Source: an actinobacterium SCGC AAA044-N04
GTDB lineage: Bacteria; Actinomycetota; Actinomycetes; Nanopelagicales; Nanopelagicaceae
DNA length: 64,000 nt
Direction of reading: 5' to 3'
NCBI GenBank assembly: GCA_000378885.1
Contig: KB900461.1
Location: 97,846 to 161,845, forward strand
The translations under genes and the position numbers were made by a program. Positions within the stretch are counted from its first letter, which is position 1, and each line of letters opens with the position of its first letter. The notes under the pieces were generated by a model. That model did no database searches. It was given only the letters and a program-made list of their open reading frames with translations, and was not told where the DNA came from. Of the stretch, positions 9,844-19,788 are shown piece by piece.

Positions 9844-11160
9844 ATGAAAAGAAAAGGCTTAGTAGCGCTCGTTGGCGCAGCTGCTCTTTCGCTCGTAGCG
9901 TCATTGGTTACAACAACTTCAGCATCTGCTGCAGTTAACTGTGATCCATACACAGGCTACAAGGCGATGAAGGGTAAGACAGTAACAATCTTTACATCAA
10001 TTCTAGAACCAGAGTTAACAACACTTAATACAGCAATGAGCGATTTCCAAGCTTGTACTGGAATTAAGATCAAGATTGAAGGATCAAACCAGTTCGAAGC
10101 TCTACTACCTGTTCGTGTTAAGGGTGGAAATGCTCCAGATCTAGCGTGGATCCCACAACCAGGTCTACTTGCAAAGATGGTAGAGACTGGCAAAGTTGTT
10201 CTAGCTCCAAAGGCTGTAGTTGCAAACGTTGACAAGTATTGGTCTGCATCATGGAAGGCATACGGAACTGTTAAGGGTAAGTTCTATGCAGCTCCATTTG
10301 GATCAAACATGAAGTCACTTGTTTGGTACTCACCAAAGCAATTCGCAAAGAACGGTTACAAGGTTCCAACAACTTGGGCTGACATGACAGCACTTGCTGA
10401 CACAATGGCAGGTAAGGGTCAGACTGCATTCTGCGGTGGTATCGGTTCAGGCGGAGCAACTGGCTGGCCAGCAACTGACTGGGTAGAGCAGATTGTTCTA
10501 CGCGATCATGGTTCAGCTGTATACAACGGTTGGGTAAACCACACTGTTAAGTTCTCAGATCCACGCATCGTTTCATCTATGGAAAAGGTTGCAGCTTGGA
10601 TGCAGAATCCAAAGTGGGTTGGCAACGTTAAGGGAATCGCAACAACCTCATTCCAGGATGCAGGTAAGGGAATTCCTGATGGTAAGTGCATGATGCTTCA
10701 GCAGGCTTCTTTCTACGGAAACATCATTGCTGAAGGCGGAGCAACAATCTCACCAACAGGTGATGCATTTGCGTTCTACCTACCAGCTACAAACTCAAAG
10801 GTAACTGTTCCTGTTGTTGGTGGAGGCGAGTTCACAACTGCGTTCTCATCACGCCCAGAGGTACAGGCTGTACAGGCTTACCTATCATCAGCAACATTTG
10901 CTACATCTCGCGTACAACTAGACAACTGGATCTCTGCTAACAGCGGTGTTCCACTAGCTGCATACAAGAACCCAGTAGACAAGCTTTCAGCAACATACCT
11001 CTCAAATCCAAAGTCAACATTTGGATTCGACGCTTCTGACTTAATGCCAGCAGCTGTCGGTGCAGGTGCAGAATGGAAGGAATTCACTGCATGGTTCGGT
11101 GAAGGAAAGTCCATTGCTGATGTTGTAAAGGCAATTGACGCTGCTTGGCCAAAGAGCTAA
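9844..11160 (+). CDS. Carbohydrate ABC transporter substrate-binding protein
   Basis: Signal peptide MKRKGLVALVGAAALSLVASLVTTTSASA and SBP_bac_1-like fold. ORF track start (9394) is upstream of the plausible start at 9844. Confidence 0.92.
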   Translation: MKRKGLVALVGAAALSLVASLVTTTSASAAVNCDPYTGYKAMKGKTVTIFTSILEPELTTLNTAMSDFQACTGIKIKIEGSNQFEALLPVRVKGGNAPDLAWIPQPGLLAKMVETGKVVLAPKAVVANVDKYWSASWKAYGTVKGKFYAAPFGSNMKSLVWYSPKQFAKNGYKVPTTWADMTALADTMAGKGQTAFCGGIGSGGATGWPATDWVEQIVLRDHGSAVYNGWVNHTVKFSDPRIVSSMEKVAAWMQNPKWVGNVKGIATTSFQDAGKGIPDGKCMMLQQASFYGNIIAEGGATISPTGDAFAFYLPATNSKVTVPVVGGGEFTTAFSSRPEVQAVQAYLSSATFATSRVQLDNWISANSGVPLAAYKNPVDKLSATYLSNPKSTFGFDASDLMPAAVGAGAEWKEFTAWFGEGKSIADVVKAIDAAWPKS

Positions 11161-11181
11161 TCCAGCGCAATAAGTAGTAAA

Positions 11182-11215
11182 CGAAGGAGGCCACCTTTAC
11201 GGGTGGCCTCCTTCG
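11182..11215 (+). terminator. Strong intercistronic stem-loop between SBP and permease genes
   Basis: CGAAGGAGGCCACC-tttacg-GGTGGCCTCCTTCG, 14-bp perfect stem, no downstream T-run. Confidence 0.8.
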
Positions 11216-11255
11216 CACTTAAAATCCACTTCCTATAAGAAAGGTGAAAAAGGTT

Positions 11256-12236
11256 ATGTCAGATTTTCTCTCAGTCAACATTCCTAAGTTCACCTCAGTC
11301 TTTTCTGCGATCGGAATGTTCTTTATTGTTCTCGCAGTTTTATTTGCAATTGCTGGCCGCGCTAACGGCAAAAAAGCCCGCCCTATTGCACTAGTAATCT
11401 TTTTAGCACCATCCCTAATTTTGCTCCTTGCAGGTTTAATCATTCCTGCCATTCGAACATTTCTTTTTAGCTTTATGAACCCCGATTCAAATGCCTGGGT
11501 CGGCTTTGATAACTACAAGTGGATGACAGAAGATCCAAATGTTAAGTCGATTATGGTCAACACAATTTTGTGGATTCTTGTAGTTCCTATTTTCACTGCA
11601 GCCCTTGGCTTATTACTAGCAATCATGCTCGATCGCATTAAGCATGAATCAATCCCAAAGTCCTTGCTCTTTATGCCTATGGCAATCTCATTTGTAGGCG
11701 CTTCAATTATCTTCAAATTTGTCTATGAATACAGCGAGCCAGGAGAAACTCAGATCGGTTTACTCAGCTCGGTTGTTGATTTCCTTGGTGGCACTCCAAA
11801 AGACTGGATGCTCTCAAAGCCGCTTAATACTTTTCTTTTGATGATTATTTATGTGTGGACCCAAATGGGATTTGGAATGGTTATTTTATCTGCAGCCATT
11901 AAGGCAGTTCCTGCAGATATCGTTGAAGCCTCAGCCCTAGATGGCGCATCTGGGTGGCGCTTGTTTAGAAACATCACTTTCCCGATGATTAAGGGAACTT
12001 TCATCGTGGTTCTTGCAACCGGTGTTGTTGGCGCACTTAAGGTCTTTGACATTGTCCGCACGATGACTGGCGGTAATTTCAGTACCAACGTGCTTGCAAA
12101 TGAGATGTATTCACAGGTTTTCGTTCAATTTGATCAAGGCAAGGGCTCAGCACTAGCAATTGTCTTATTCCTTCTTGTTACACCAATTCTCATTTATAAC
12201 ATCCGCTCACTACGGATGGAGCGTTCACACTCATGA
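11256..12236 (+). CDS. Carbohydrate ABC transporter permease 1 (MalF-like)
   Basis: MetI-like region with EAA loop (EASALDGASGWRLFRNITFPMIKG). Confidence 0.92.
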   Translation: MSDFLSVNIPKFTSVFSAIGMFFIVLAVLFAIAGRANGKKARPIALVIFLAPSLILLLAGLIIPAIRTFLFSFMNPDSNAWVGFDNYKWMTEDPNVKSIMVNTILWILVVPIFTAALGLLLAIMLDRIKHESIPKSLLFMPMAISFVGASIIFKFVYEYSEPGETQIGLLSSVVDFLGGTPKDWMLSKPLNTFLLMIIYVWTQMGFGMVILSAAIKAVPADIVEASALDGASGWRLFRNITFPMIKGTFIVVLATGVVGALKVFDIVRTMTGGNFSTNVLANEMYSQVFVQFDQGKGSALAIVLFLLVTPILIYNIRSLRMERSHS

Positions 12237-13156
12237 GTAAACTAAAAATCGCTAACCACAACCCTGGCCGCAAGCTTTTCTCTAGCAAGATTGCAACGGT
12301 AGTTGTGTGGGTAACAACAGTTATCTGGACTATTCCAACGCTGGGCTTGCTAGTTACTTCCTTTAAGGCCGATAAAGATATTTTGAATGAGCCATGGTGG
12401 GTTTCACTCTTTAATCCCCACTTCACCTTAAGTAGTTACAAAGGCGTTCTATTCGGTGGAGATTCTGAGTCACTGAGCAATGGTGTTTTGCCATACTTTG
12501 TTAACTCCATTGTTATTACTTTGCCAGCAACGATTTTCCCTATCGTTATTGCAACGATGGCTGCCTATGCCTTGGCCTGGATTCGCTTTAGAGGCTCAGA
12601 CTTTATTTTCTTCTTTATCTTTGCCCTACAAATCGTTCCACTGCAGATGTCTTTGATCCCACTGCTCCTTCTTTTCACAGGCGGTGCCCACATTGGCTCT
12701 GTAACGGTATTTCCGGCCTTAGGTATTGCCGGTGATTTTGCAGGTATTTGGTTGCCGCACACAATGTTTGCGTTACCTCTTGCCATCTATTTACTCCATA
12801 ACTTCATTGCATCACTTCCACGCGATTTAATGGAAGCTGCCCACGTTGATGGAGCAAATCACTTCAAGGTTTTCCGCATGATTGTATTGCCGCTCTCTAT
12901 CCCTGGCATTGCAGCAATTGCGATCTTCCAGTTTTTGTGGGTGTGGAACGACTTGCTCGTTGCGCTCACATTTGCTTCCGGCACAGAGGAAGTTGCTCCA
13001 ATTAACAGCAAGCTGGCATCCCTTGTTGGTCAGTATGGCTCTGGTTACACACAGCTATCAGCAGGCGCGTTCATCACCATTGCAGTGCCGCTGATTGTGT
13101 TCTTCTCACTCCAGCGCTACTTTGTGCGCGGATTGCTAGCTGGTTCAGTTAAATAG
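12233..13156 (+). CDS. Carbohydrate ABC transporter permease 2 (MalG-like)
   Basis: EAA loop (EAAHVDGANHFKVFRMIVLPLSIPG); 4-nt overlap with the preceding gene. Confidence 0.92.
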   Translation: MSKLKIANHNPGRKLFSSKIATVVVWVTTVIWTIPTLGLLVTSFKADKDILNEPWWVSLFNPHFTLSSYKGVLFGGDSESLSNGVLPYFVNSIVITLPATIFPIVIATMAAYALAWIRFRGSDFIFFFIFALQIVPLQMSLIPLLLLFTGGAHIGSVTVFPALGIAGDFAGIWLPHTMFALPLAIYLLHNFIASLPRDLMEAAHVDGANHFKVFRMIVLPLSIPGIAAIAIFQFLWVWNDLLVALTFASGTEEVAPINSKLASLVGQYGSGYTQLSAGAFITIAVPLIVFFSLQRYFVRGLLAGSVK

Positions 13157-14522
13157 TTGAGCCGTTGTTTTTAATCTGATCTCTATACCAATACCCTGAA
13201 TCTTTAATGGTTCGCTTTTGCGTTTCAAAATCCACGTGCACAATGCCAAAGCGCTTTTCATAACCCAGCGCCCATTCAAAGTTGTCCATCAATGACCATT
13301 GGTAATAGCCCTTCACAGGCGAGCCTTGGGCAATGGCGTTAGAGACTGCTTTTAAGTGAGTTTGTAGGTAATCAATACGCTTGGGATCATGGACTGCGCC
13401 ATCAGAACCAGGACCATCTCCATAAGCACAACCATTTTCAGTGATGTAGAGATCTGGCAGTTTCTCGCCGTGCTCTTTATGCCAGCGCACAAGTAGGTTT
13501 TCTAGTCCTTGCGGCGTGAGTGGCCAACCCATATCGGTGAGTGGGCCACGTGGTGTTTCATCACTTGCAACGCCAAACAAAGAGGAGATTGAATGCCATT
13601 GATCTAAGCCTTCAACAGCTGGGCCCACACGGTTATCAAAGTAGTAGTTAATGCCGATGAAATCGTTTTTGACCTTTGCTGCCTCTAGGTCGCCATCTTT
13701 AATGACAGCATTTAGTTCATCGGCAAAGTTGTCCATCAAAATCTGTGGATACTTTCCATACATAAAGGCATCCATCCAGAAACGGTTTTGAACCGCATCC
13801 AACATATCAACGGCATAAGCCTGCTTAGGATCATTTAAATCATCTGCAATGTTGTTAGCTTGATTTAATACCGGCCCAGTCAAAATATCACTTCGTACAG
13901 AGCGCATTGCGATCGTTGATGCAGCGTGGGCAACAACGGTGTGGTGGGCAACTGCCCAAGCAGCTTTGCGATCTTTTTTACCTGGTGCATGAATTCCAAT
14001 TCCATTACCCAGCCAAGCAACTACCCACGGCTCATTTATTGGTGAGAACTTCTTAACGCGATCACCAAAGCGTTCAACAACTGCTGCAGAGTAATCTGCA
14101 AAGTGTTTGATGGTGTCGCGATTTTCCCAACCGCCATTTTCTTGCAGGGCTTGCGGTAGATCCCAGTGATACAAAGTTGCAAGTGGTTCTATGTTTGCCT
14201 CTAGTAGTGAATCAATTAAACGATCATAGAAAGCAAAGCCGCGCTCTTCGCGAGCGCCACTTCCCTGCGGGAACATGCGAGGCCAAGCAAAAGAGAATCG
14301 GTAGGCCTGTAGTCCCAGCTCTTTCATAATTGCAATATCTTCTGGATATCGGTTGTAGTGATCATTGGCCACATCACCGTTGTCACCATTTGCTACCTTG
14401 CCTGGTGTCTTACAAAAGGTATCCCAGATGGATGGTCCACGGCCATCGGTCTGGGCAGCGCCCTCGATTTGATAGCTGGAGGTCGCGGCCCCCCAGAGGA
14501 AGCCTTGAGGAAAAGTAGTCAT
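13149..14522 (-). CDS. GH1 beta-glucosidase
   Basis: MTTFPQGFLWGAATSSYQIEGAA; acid/base PINEPW; nucleophile ITENG. Confidence 0.95.
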   Translation of the reverse strand: MTTFPQGFLWGAATSSYQIEGAAQTDGRGPSIWDTFCKTPGKVANGDNGDVANDHYNRYPEDIAIMKELGLQAYRFSFAWPRMFPQGSGAREERGFAFYDRLIDSLLEANIEPLATLYHWDLPQALQENGGWENRDTIKHFADYSAAVVERFGDRVKKFSPINEPWVVAWLGNGIGIHAPGKKDRKAAWAVAHHTVVAHAASTIAMRSVRSDILTGPVLNQANNIADDLNDPKQAYAVDMLDAVQNRFWMDAFMYGKYPQILMDNFADELNAVIKDGDLEAAKVKNDFIGINYYFDNRVGPAVEGLDQWHSISSLFGVASDETPRGPLTDMGWPLTPQGLENLLVRWHKEHGEKLPDLYITENGCAYGDGPGSDGAVHDPKRIDYLQTHLKAVSNAIAQGSPVKGYYQWSLMDNFEWALGYEKRFGIVHVDFETQKRTIKDSGYWYRDQIKNNGSTI

Positions 14523-14661
14523 GGGCAGAACCCTATAGGCCCAAAGTGCGCCAATAGATATGTATGGATTTGCCCCAAAGTGGGTTTTCTGACCTACACT
14601 TCCGTAGTCTCGCGCCTGACCTTCGTTTTAGGGCGCCTGTAACTCCAATGGAGGAGAACCT

Positions 14662-16944
14662 ATGAGTGCTTCAAGCACCGTATCGCTAGTCCAAGTAACC
14701 GGATCAAACCTGACATATGCCTACATCGTTCTAGGAATCTCTCTAGGCGCGCTCGCCATTGCCTATGCACTACGTGCACAGGTTCTTGCAGCTAGCGATG
14801 GAACTCCCAAGATGCGCGAAATCGCTGAAGCGGTTCAAGAAGGCGCAGCAGCATTTCTCTCTCGTCAGTTCCGCACCCTTTCCTACTTTGTAGGAATCGT
14901 CTTTGTTCTTCTGTTTGCACTACCTGGTGCAACTGAGATCCGTGTTGGACGTTCAATCTTCTTCCTACTAGGTGCAGCTTTTTCTGCTCTTGTGGGTTAC
15001 AACGGTATGTGGCTAGCAGTTCGTGCAAACGTGCGCGTTGCAGATGCTGCCCGTAATAAAGATGGCGAAAAGGCTGTTCAAATTGCTTTCCGCACAGGCG
15101 GCGTAGTTGGTATGACAACTGTGGGTCTAGGACTCATCGGTGCATCACTTGTAGTAATCATCTACCGCGAAAATGCACCAGCAGTACTTGAAGGTTTTGG
15201 TTTCGGTGCAGCGATGCTTGCGATGTTTATGCGCGTCGGTGGCGGAATCTTTACAAAGGCAGCAGATGTTGGTGCTGACCTAGTAGGTAAAGTTGAAAAG
15301 AATATTCCAGAAGATGACCCACGTAACGCAGCAACAATTGCTGACAACGTCGGCGATAACGTAGGAGATTGTGCTGGTATGGCTGCAGACTTGTTCGAGT
15401 CATATGCCGTAACACTTGTTGCCGCACTCATCCTTGGTAAGGCTGCTTTTGGTGATGCAGGCCTTATCTATCCATTGATTGTTCCTGCAATCGGAACAGT
15501 CACAGCAGTTATCGGTATTTTCTTAACGAAACTACGCAGCACAGATAAGTCAGCAATGAGCGCTATTAACCGCTCATTCTTCTTATCAGCCATCATCTCT
15601 GCAGGCTTAACTGCGCTGGCAACATTTACTTACCTACCATCTGATTTCAAACTGATGACTGGTCTATCACCTGAGGCAGTAGCAGCGGCTGGAAATACAA
15701 ACCCACGCGTTCTAGCAATTGGCGCAGTATTAATCGGTATTTCTCTCGCTGCAGCTATTCAGGTATTAACAGGCTACTTCACTGAAACTGGCAAGCGTCC
15801 AGTTAATGATGTTGCAGCTTCATCTGAAACAGGGGCAGCAACAGTGCTTTTGGCCGGTATTTCAGTTGGTTTTGAATCAGCTGTTTACTCAGCGATGCTT
15901 ATCGCAGCTGCAGTATTTGGTGCTTTCTTGCTCGGTGGTGGAAGCGTTGTTCTCTCACTTCTTGCAATCGCACTTGCTGGCACAGGACTTCTCACAACTG
16001 TGGGAGTCATCGTAGCGATGGACACATTTGGCCCAATCTCAGATAACGCTCAAGGCATTGCAGAAATGTCAGGAGATGTTGAAGGAGAAGGCGCAAAGAT
16101 CCTTACTTCACTCGATGCTGTTGGTAATACAACAAAGGCGATCACTAAGGGAATTGCAATTGCAACTGCAGTTCTAGCTGCAACTGCTCTCTTTGGTGCT
16201 TTCACAGATGCAATCAAGAACGCAGTTGTTGATGCTGGTAAGAATGCAGCAGAGCTAGCAACTCAATACCAAGGCATCCTCGATGTTGCTAACCCACGTA
16301 ACCTCGTTGGTTTGATTATCGGCGCAGCCGTTGTCTTCTTGTTCTCTGGTCTTGCAATCAATGCAGTATCACGTGCAGCAGGAGCAGTTGTAGTTGAAGT
16401 GCGCAAGCAGTTCATCGAGCACCCAGGAATCATGAAGGGCACAGAAAAGCCTGACTATGGTCGTGTGGTTGATATCTGTACTCGCGATTCACTACGTGAA
16501 CTTGTCACACCAGGATTGCTGGCAGTAATGGCACCAATCGCGGTTGGTTTTGGTTTAGGTGTTGGACCTCTTGGTGCATACCTTGCCGGTGCTATTGGCA
16601 CAGGAACTCTTATGGCTGTATTTCTTTCTAACTCAGGCGGTGCTTGGGATAATGCAAAGAAGATGGTTGAAGATGGACATCACGGTGGAAAGAACTCTGA
16701 TGCACACGCTGCAACAATCGTTGGTGACACTGTGGGAGATCCATTTAAGGACACAGCAGGCCCAGCGATTAACCCATTGATTAAGGTGATGAACCTTGTT
16801 GGTCTACTTATTACTCCAGCAATTGTTTCATTGGCCCTTGGCGGCAGCACAACGATCTCCACAGCAATTGGCATTGGTGCAACCCTTGTCATCATTGCTG
16901 CGCTGATTCGTAATCGTCGTCAAGCAACATCAATCCTTAACTAG
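14662..16944 (+). CDS. hppA: Membrane-bound proton-translocating pyrophosphatase
   Basis: DNVGDNVGDCAGMAADLFESY signature; multi-TM. Confidence 0.97.
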   Translation: MSASSTVSLVQVTGSNLTYAYIVLGISLGALAIAYALRAQVLAASDGTPKMREIAEAVQEGAAAFLSRQFRTLSYFVGIVFVLLFALPGATEIRVGRSIFFLLGAAFSALVGYNGMWLAVRANVRVADAARNKDGEKAVQIAFRTGGVVGMTTVGLGLIGASLVVIIYRENAPAVLEGFGFGAAMLAMFMRVGGGIFTKAADVGADLVGKVEKNIPEDDPRNAATIADNVGDNVGDCAGMAADLFESYAVTLVAALILGKAAFGDAGLIYPLIVPAIGTVTAVIGIFLTKLRSTDKSAMSAINRSFFLSAIISAGLTALATFTYLPSDFKLMTGLSPEAVAAAGNTNPRVLAIGAVLIGISLAAAIQVLTGYFTETGKRPVNDVAASSETGAATVLLAGISVGFESAVYSAMLIAAAVFGAFLLGGGSVVLSLLAIALAGTGLLTTVGVIVAMDTFGPISDNAQGIAEMSGDVEGEGAKILTSLDAVGNTTKAITKGIAIATAVLAATALFGAFTDAIKNAVVDAGKNAAELATQYQGILDVANPRNLVGLIIGAAVVFLFSGLAINAVSRAAGAVVVEVRKQFIEHPGIMKGTEKPDYGRVVDICTRDSLRELVTPGLLAVMAPIAVGFGLGVGPLGAYLAGAIGTGTLMAVFLSNSGGAWDNAKKMVEDGHHGGKNSDAHAATIVGDTVGDPFKDTAGPAINPLIKVMNLVGLLITPAIVSLALGGSTTISTAIGIGATLVIIAALIRNRRQATSILN

Positions 16945-16971
16945 TCACACACACTTTCCCCAAAGGACTAC

Positions 16972-19746
16972 ATGGCTAAAGAAAAGGCTGCGCTTATAAA
17001 GCTTGTGATTGTTGAATCACCAGCTAAAGCGCGCAAAATTGGCGGATACCTCGGCGATGACTATGTCGTCGAGGCCTCCGTCGGCCATATCCGTGACCTT
17101 CCCCAGCGAGCTGCTGATATTCCTAAGGAATACAAAAAGATTGCTTGGGCTAAAGAGGGCGTTGATATTGAAAACGACTTTGCACCTTTATATGTCATTA
17201 ACCCAGATAAAAAAGCCAAGGTGGCAGAGTTAAAAGAGTTAATGAAAAACGCTGAAGAGTTAATTCTTGCAACAGATGAAGACAGAGAAGGCGAAGCAAT
17301 CGCCTGGCACTTAGTAGAAACTCTGCAACCAAAGATTCCTATTAAGCGCATGGTCTTTAATGAGATTACAAAAGAGGCGATCCAAGCAGCAGTAGAGAAC
17401 ACCAGAGATCTTGATTATCACCTCATCGATGCTCAAGAAACACGCAGAGTATTAGACCGACTCTTTGGTTACAGACTCTCCCCTGTTTTGTGGAAAAAAG
17501 TTATGCCACGCATTTCAGCCGGGCGCGTGCAATCAGTTGCCACACGTTTGATTGTTGAAAAAGAGCGCGAGCGTATGGCCTTTATTTCAAGTGCGTGGTG
17601 GGACTTAGCAGCAGTCACAGCGTTAGGTTTTAATGCGCGGCTTTTAGAAGTAGATGGCAAGAGAGTTGCGGCGACATCTGATTTTGGCGCAGATGGAGCA
17701 GTAAAAGAAAAATCTCTTGCGAATATCTTGTTATTAGATGAGGCCGGGGCCAGAGGCCTAGTTGAATCACTTAAGTCATCATCTTTGACCGTTAAGTCAA
17801 TGGAGGAAAGCCCACGAACTGAGCGTCCTAAGCCTCCTTTTACGACCTCAACGATGCAACAAGATGCTGGAAGTCGTTTGGGCTGGGGCGCACAGATCAC
17901 TATGCGTATTGCACAGCGCCTCTATGAAAACGGCTACATCACATACATGCGTACCGACAGCGTTAATCTTTCACAGCAAGCAATTGATGCTGCGCGCAAA
18001 GCAGCTAAAGCACTCTATGGCGCAGACCATGTTGCAGATTCACCACGTGCATACACTGGCAAAACAAAGAATGCCCAAGAAGCACATGAGGCAATCCGCC
18101 CAGCAGGTGAAACATTTAAGACTCCAGGTGAGTTAGCACCAGAGCTCTCAAGAGATGAGTTTGCTCTTTATGACCTGATCTGGAAGCGCACAGTTGCATC
18201 ACAGATGGCTGATGCTAAAAAGATGCAGATGCGTGTTGATTTTGATGCAACGACAAATGATCACAAAGCCACAATCTTTCGTGCTAACGGATCTGTTATT
18301 ACTTTCCCAGGCTTCTTAGCTGCCTATGACGACATAGTAAGTGATGAGAACAAAGATGAAGAGAGCGCTGATAAGCGCTTGCCTGCAATGACCCTTGGTC
18401 AATCTGTGAAAGTAGATGAATACACCTGTGAAGGCCATGAAACCAAACCACCAGCCCGATACACAGAACCAACTCTTGTTAAAAAACTAGAAGAGCTAGG
18501 TATTGGGCGTCCTTCAACTTTTGCATCAATCATTCAAACTATTCAAGATCGCGGTTATGTTTATAAGCGTGGACGCGCTTTAGTTCCAACGTTTTTGGCC
18601 TTTTCTGTCACAGGCCTTCTTGAAACACACTTCACCAAATTAGTTGATTATGAGTTCACTGCCAGCATGGAAGAAGATCTAGACAAGATTGCAGGAGGAG
18701 AATCTAGCCGCAGTGATTGGCTACGTGATTTCTTCTATGGCGTTGATGGACAGCCAGGGCTCAATGAATTATCAGCTGATTTAGGCGTTATTGATGCCCG
18801 TGCAACTAACACCATGAATCTCTCCCCTGAGATTGAAATCCGTGTTGGTCGCTATGGTGCTTATCTGCAACAGAACCTACCGGGAGAAGAGCGCAAGCTA
18901 GCAAACATCCCTGAGTCTTTGGCTCCAGATGAATTAACTCTTGCAAAGGCTATTGAACTACTTGAGGCACCTTCAGGTGAGCGCGAACTAGGAATTGATC
19001 CTGCAACTAACTTACCGATTATTGCTAAGAGTGGTCGCTTTGGTCCTTACATCACTGAAGTTCTACCAGTTGTTGAACCAGAGTTAACTGCATCTGGAAA
19101 GAAGAAAAAGAAAAAAGCAGATGCGCCAAAAGCAAAAACAGCCAGCCTTCTTTCAACCATGACGCTAGACACCGTCACCTATGAAGATGCACTAAGACTT
19201 CTCTCACTTCCTCGCACACTCGGCACTAACGCGTTAGGTGATGACATCACCGTTCAAAATGGACGCTACGGTCCGTATTTAAAGGCTGGTGTGGATTCAC
19301 GCACACTCACATCTGAAGAACAATTGTTCACAATGACACTCGATGAAGCGTTAGAGATTTACTCAAAGCCTAAAGAGCGCCGTCGCGGTGTGGCAAAGCC
19401 ACCAGTGAAGGAACTTGGTGTTGATCCAACAACAGAGAAGCCTTTGATAATTAAAGATGGTCGCTTTGGTATGTATGTCACCGATGGTGAAACTAATGCA
19501 ACCTTGCGACGAGGAGATACTGCAGAAGGAATGACGCTAGAGCGTGGACTAGAACTTCTTGCAGGACGTCGTGCATGGGAAGCAGAGAACGGTCCATCAC
19601 CTAAGAAGAGTAGAAAGAAAGCCGCAGCTAAACCTAAAAAAGGTGACACTGCACCGACTCTTACAAAGAACGTTGTGAAAAAAGCAGGAGCAAAGAAGGC
19701 AGCAAAGAAAGCTGCAACAGGTAAGGCTAAAAAGAAGGCTGAATAA
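16972..19746 (+). CDS. topA: DNA topoisomerase I (type IA) with Lys-rich C-terminal tail
   Basis: KLVIVESPAKARKIGGYLG, YITYMRTDSVNLS, GRPSTFASIIQTIQDRGYV; tail KKSRKKAAAKPKKG... Confidence 0.97.
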   Translation: MAKEKAALIKLVIVESPAKARKIGGYLGDDYVVEASVGHIRDLPQRAADIPKEYKKIAWAKEGVDIENDFAPLYVINPDKKAKVAELKELMKNAEELILATDEDREGEAIAWHLVETLQPKIPIKRMVFNEITKEAIQAAVENTRDLDYHLIDAQETRRVLDRLFGYRLSPVLWKKVMPRISAGRVQSVATRLIVEKERERMAFISSAWWDLAAVTALGFNARLLEVDGKRVAATSDFGADGAVKEKSLANILLLDEAGARGLVESLKSSSLTVKSMEESPRTERPKPPFTTSTMQQDAGSRLGWGAQITMRIAQRLYENGYITYMRTDSVNLSQQAIDAARKAAKALYGADHVADSPRAYTGKTKNAQEAHEAIRPAGETFKTPGELAPELSRDEFALYDLIWKRTVASQMADAKKMQMRVDFDATTNDHKATIFRANGSVITFPGFLAAYDDIVSDENKDEESADKRLPAMTLGQSVKVDEYTCEGHETKPPARYTEPTLVKKLEELGIGRPSTFASIIQTIQDRGYVYKRGRALVPTFLAFSVTGLLETHFTKLVDYEFTASMEEDLDKIAGGESSRSDWLRDFFYGVDGQPGLNELSADLGVIDARATNTMNLSPEIEIRVGRYGAYLQQNLPGEERKLANIPESLAPDELTLAKAIELLEAPSGERELGIDPATNLPIIAKSGRFGPYITEVLPVVEPELTASGKKKKKKADAPKAKTASLLSTMTLDTVTYEDALRLLSLPRTLGTNALGDDITVQNGRYGPYLKAGVDSRTLTSEEQLFTMTLDEALEIYSKPKERRRGVAKPPVKELGVDPTTEKPLIIKDGRFGMYVTDGETNATLRRGDTAEGMTLERGLELLAGRRAWEAENGPSPKKSRKKAAAKPKKGDTAPTLTKNVVKKAGAKKAAKKAATGKAKKKAE

Positions 19747-19755
19747 GCCTTCTTT
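19731..19755 (+). terminator. Stem-loop overlapping topA stop codon
   Basis: AAAGAAGGCT-gaata-AGCCTTCTTT, 10-bp perfect stem. Confidence 0.55.
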
Positions 19756-19788
19756 AGGCCCGTCTGGGCTGCCCGATAGACTCATCCA

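Noticed and set aside
14358-14642. ORF upstream of the H+-PPase on + strand
   Set aside because: Mostly antisense to the GH1 5' end; no ribosome site or family recognised
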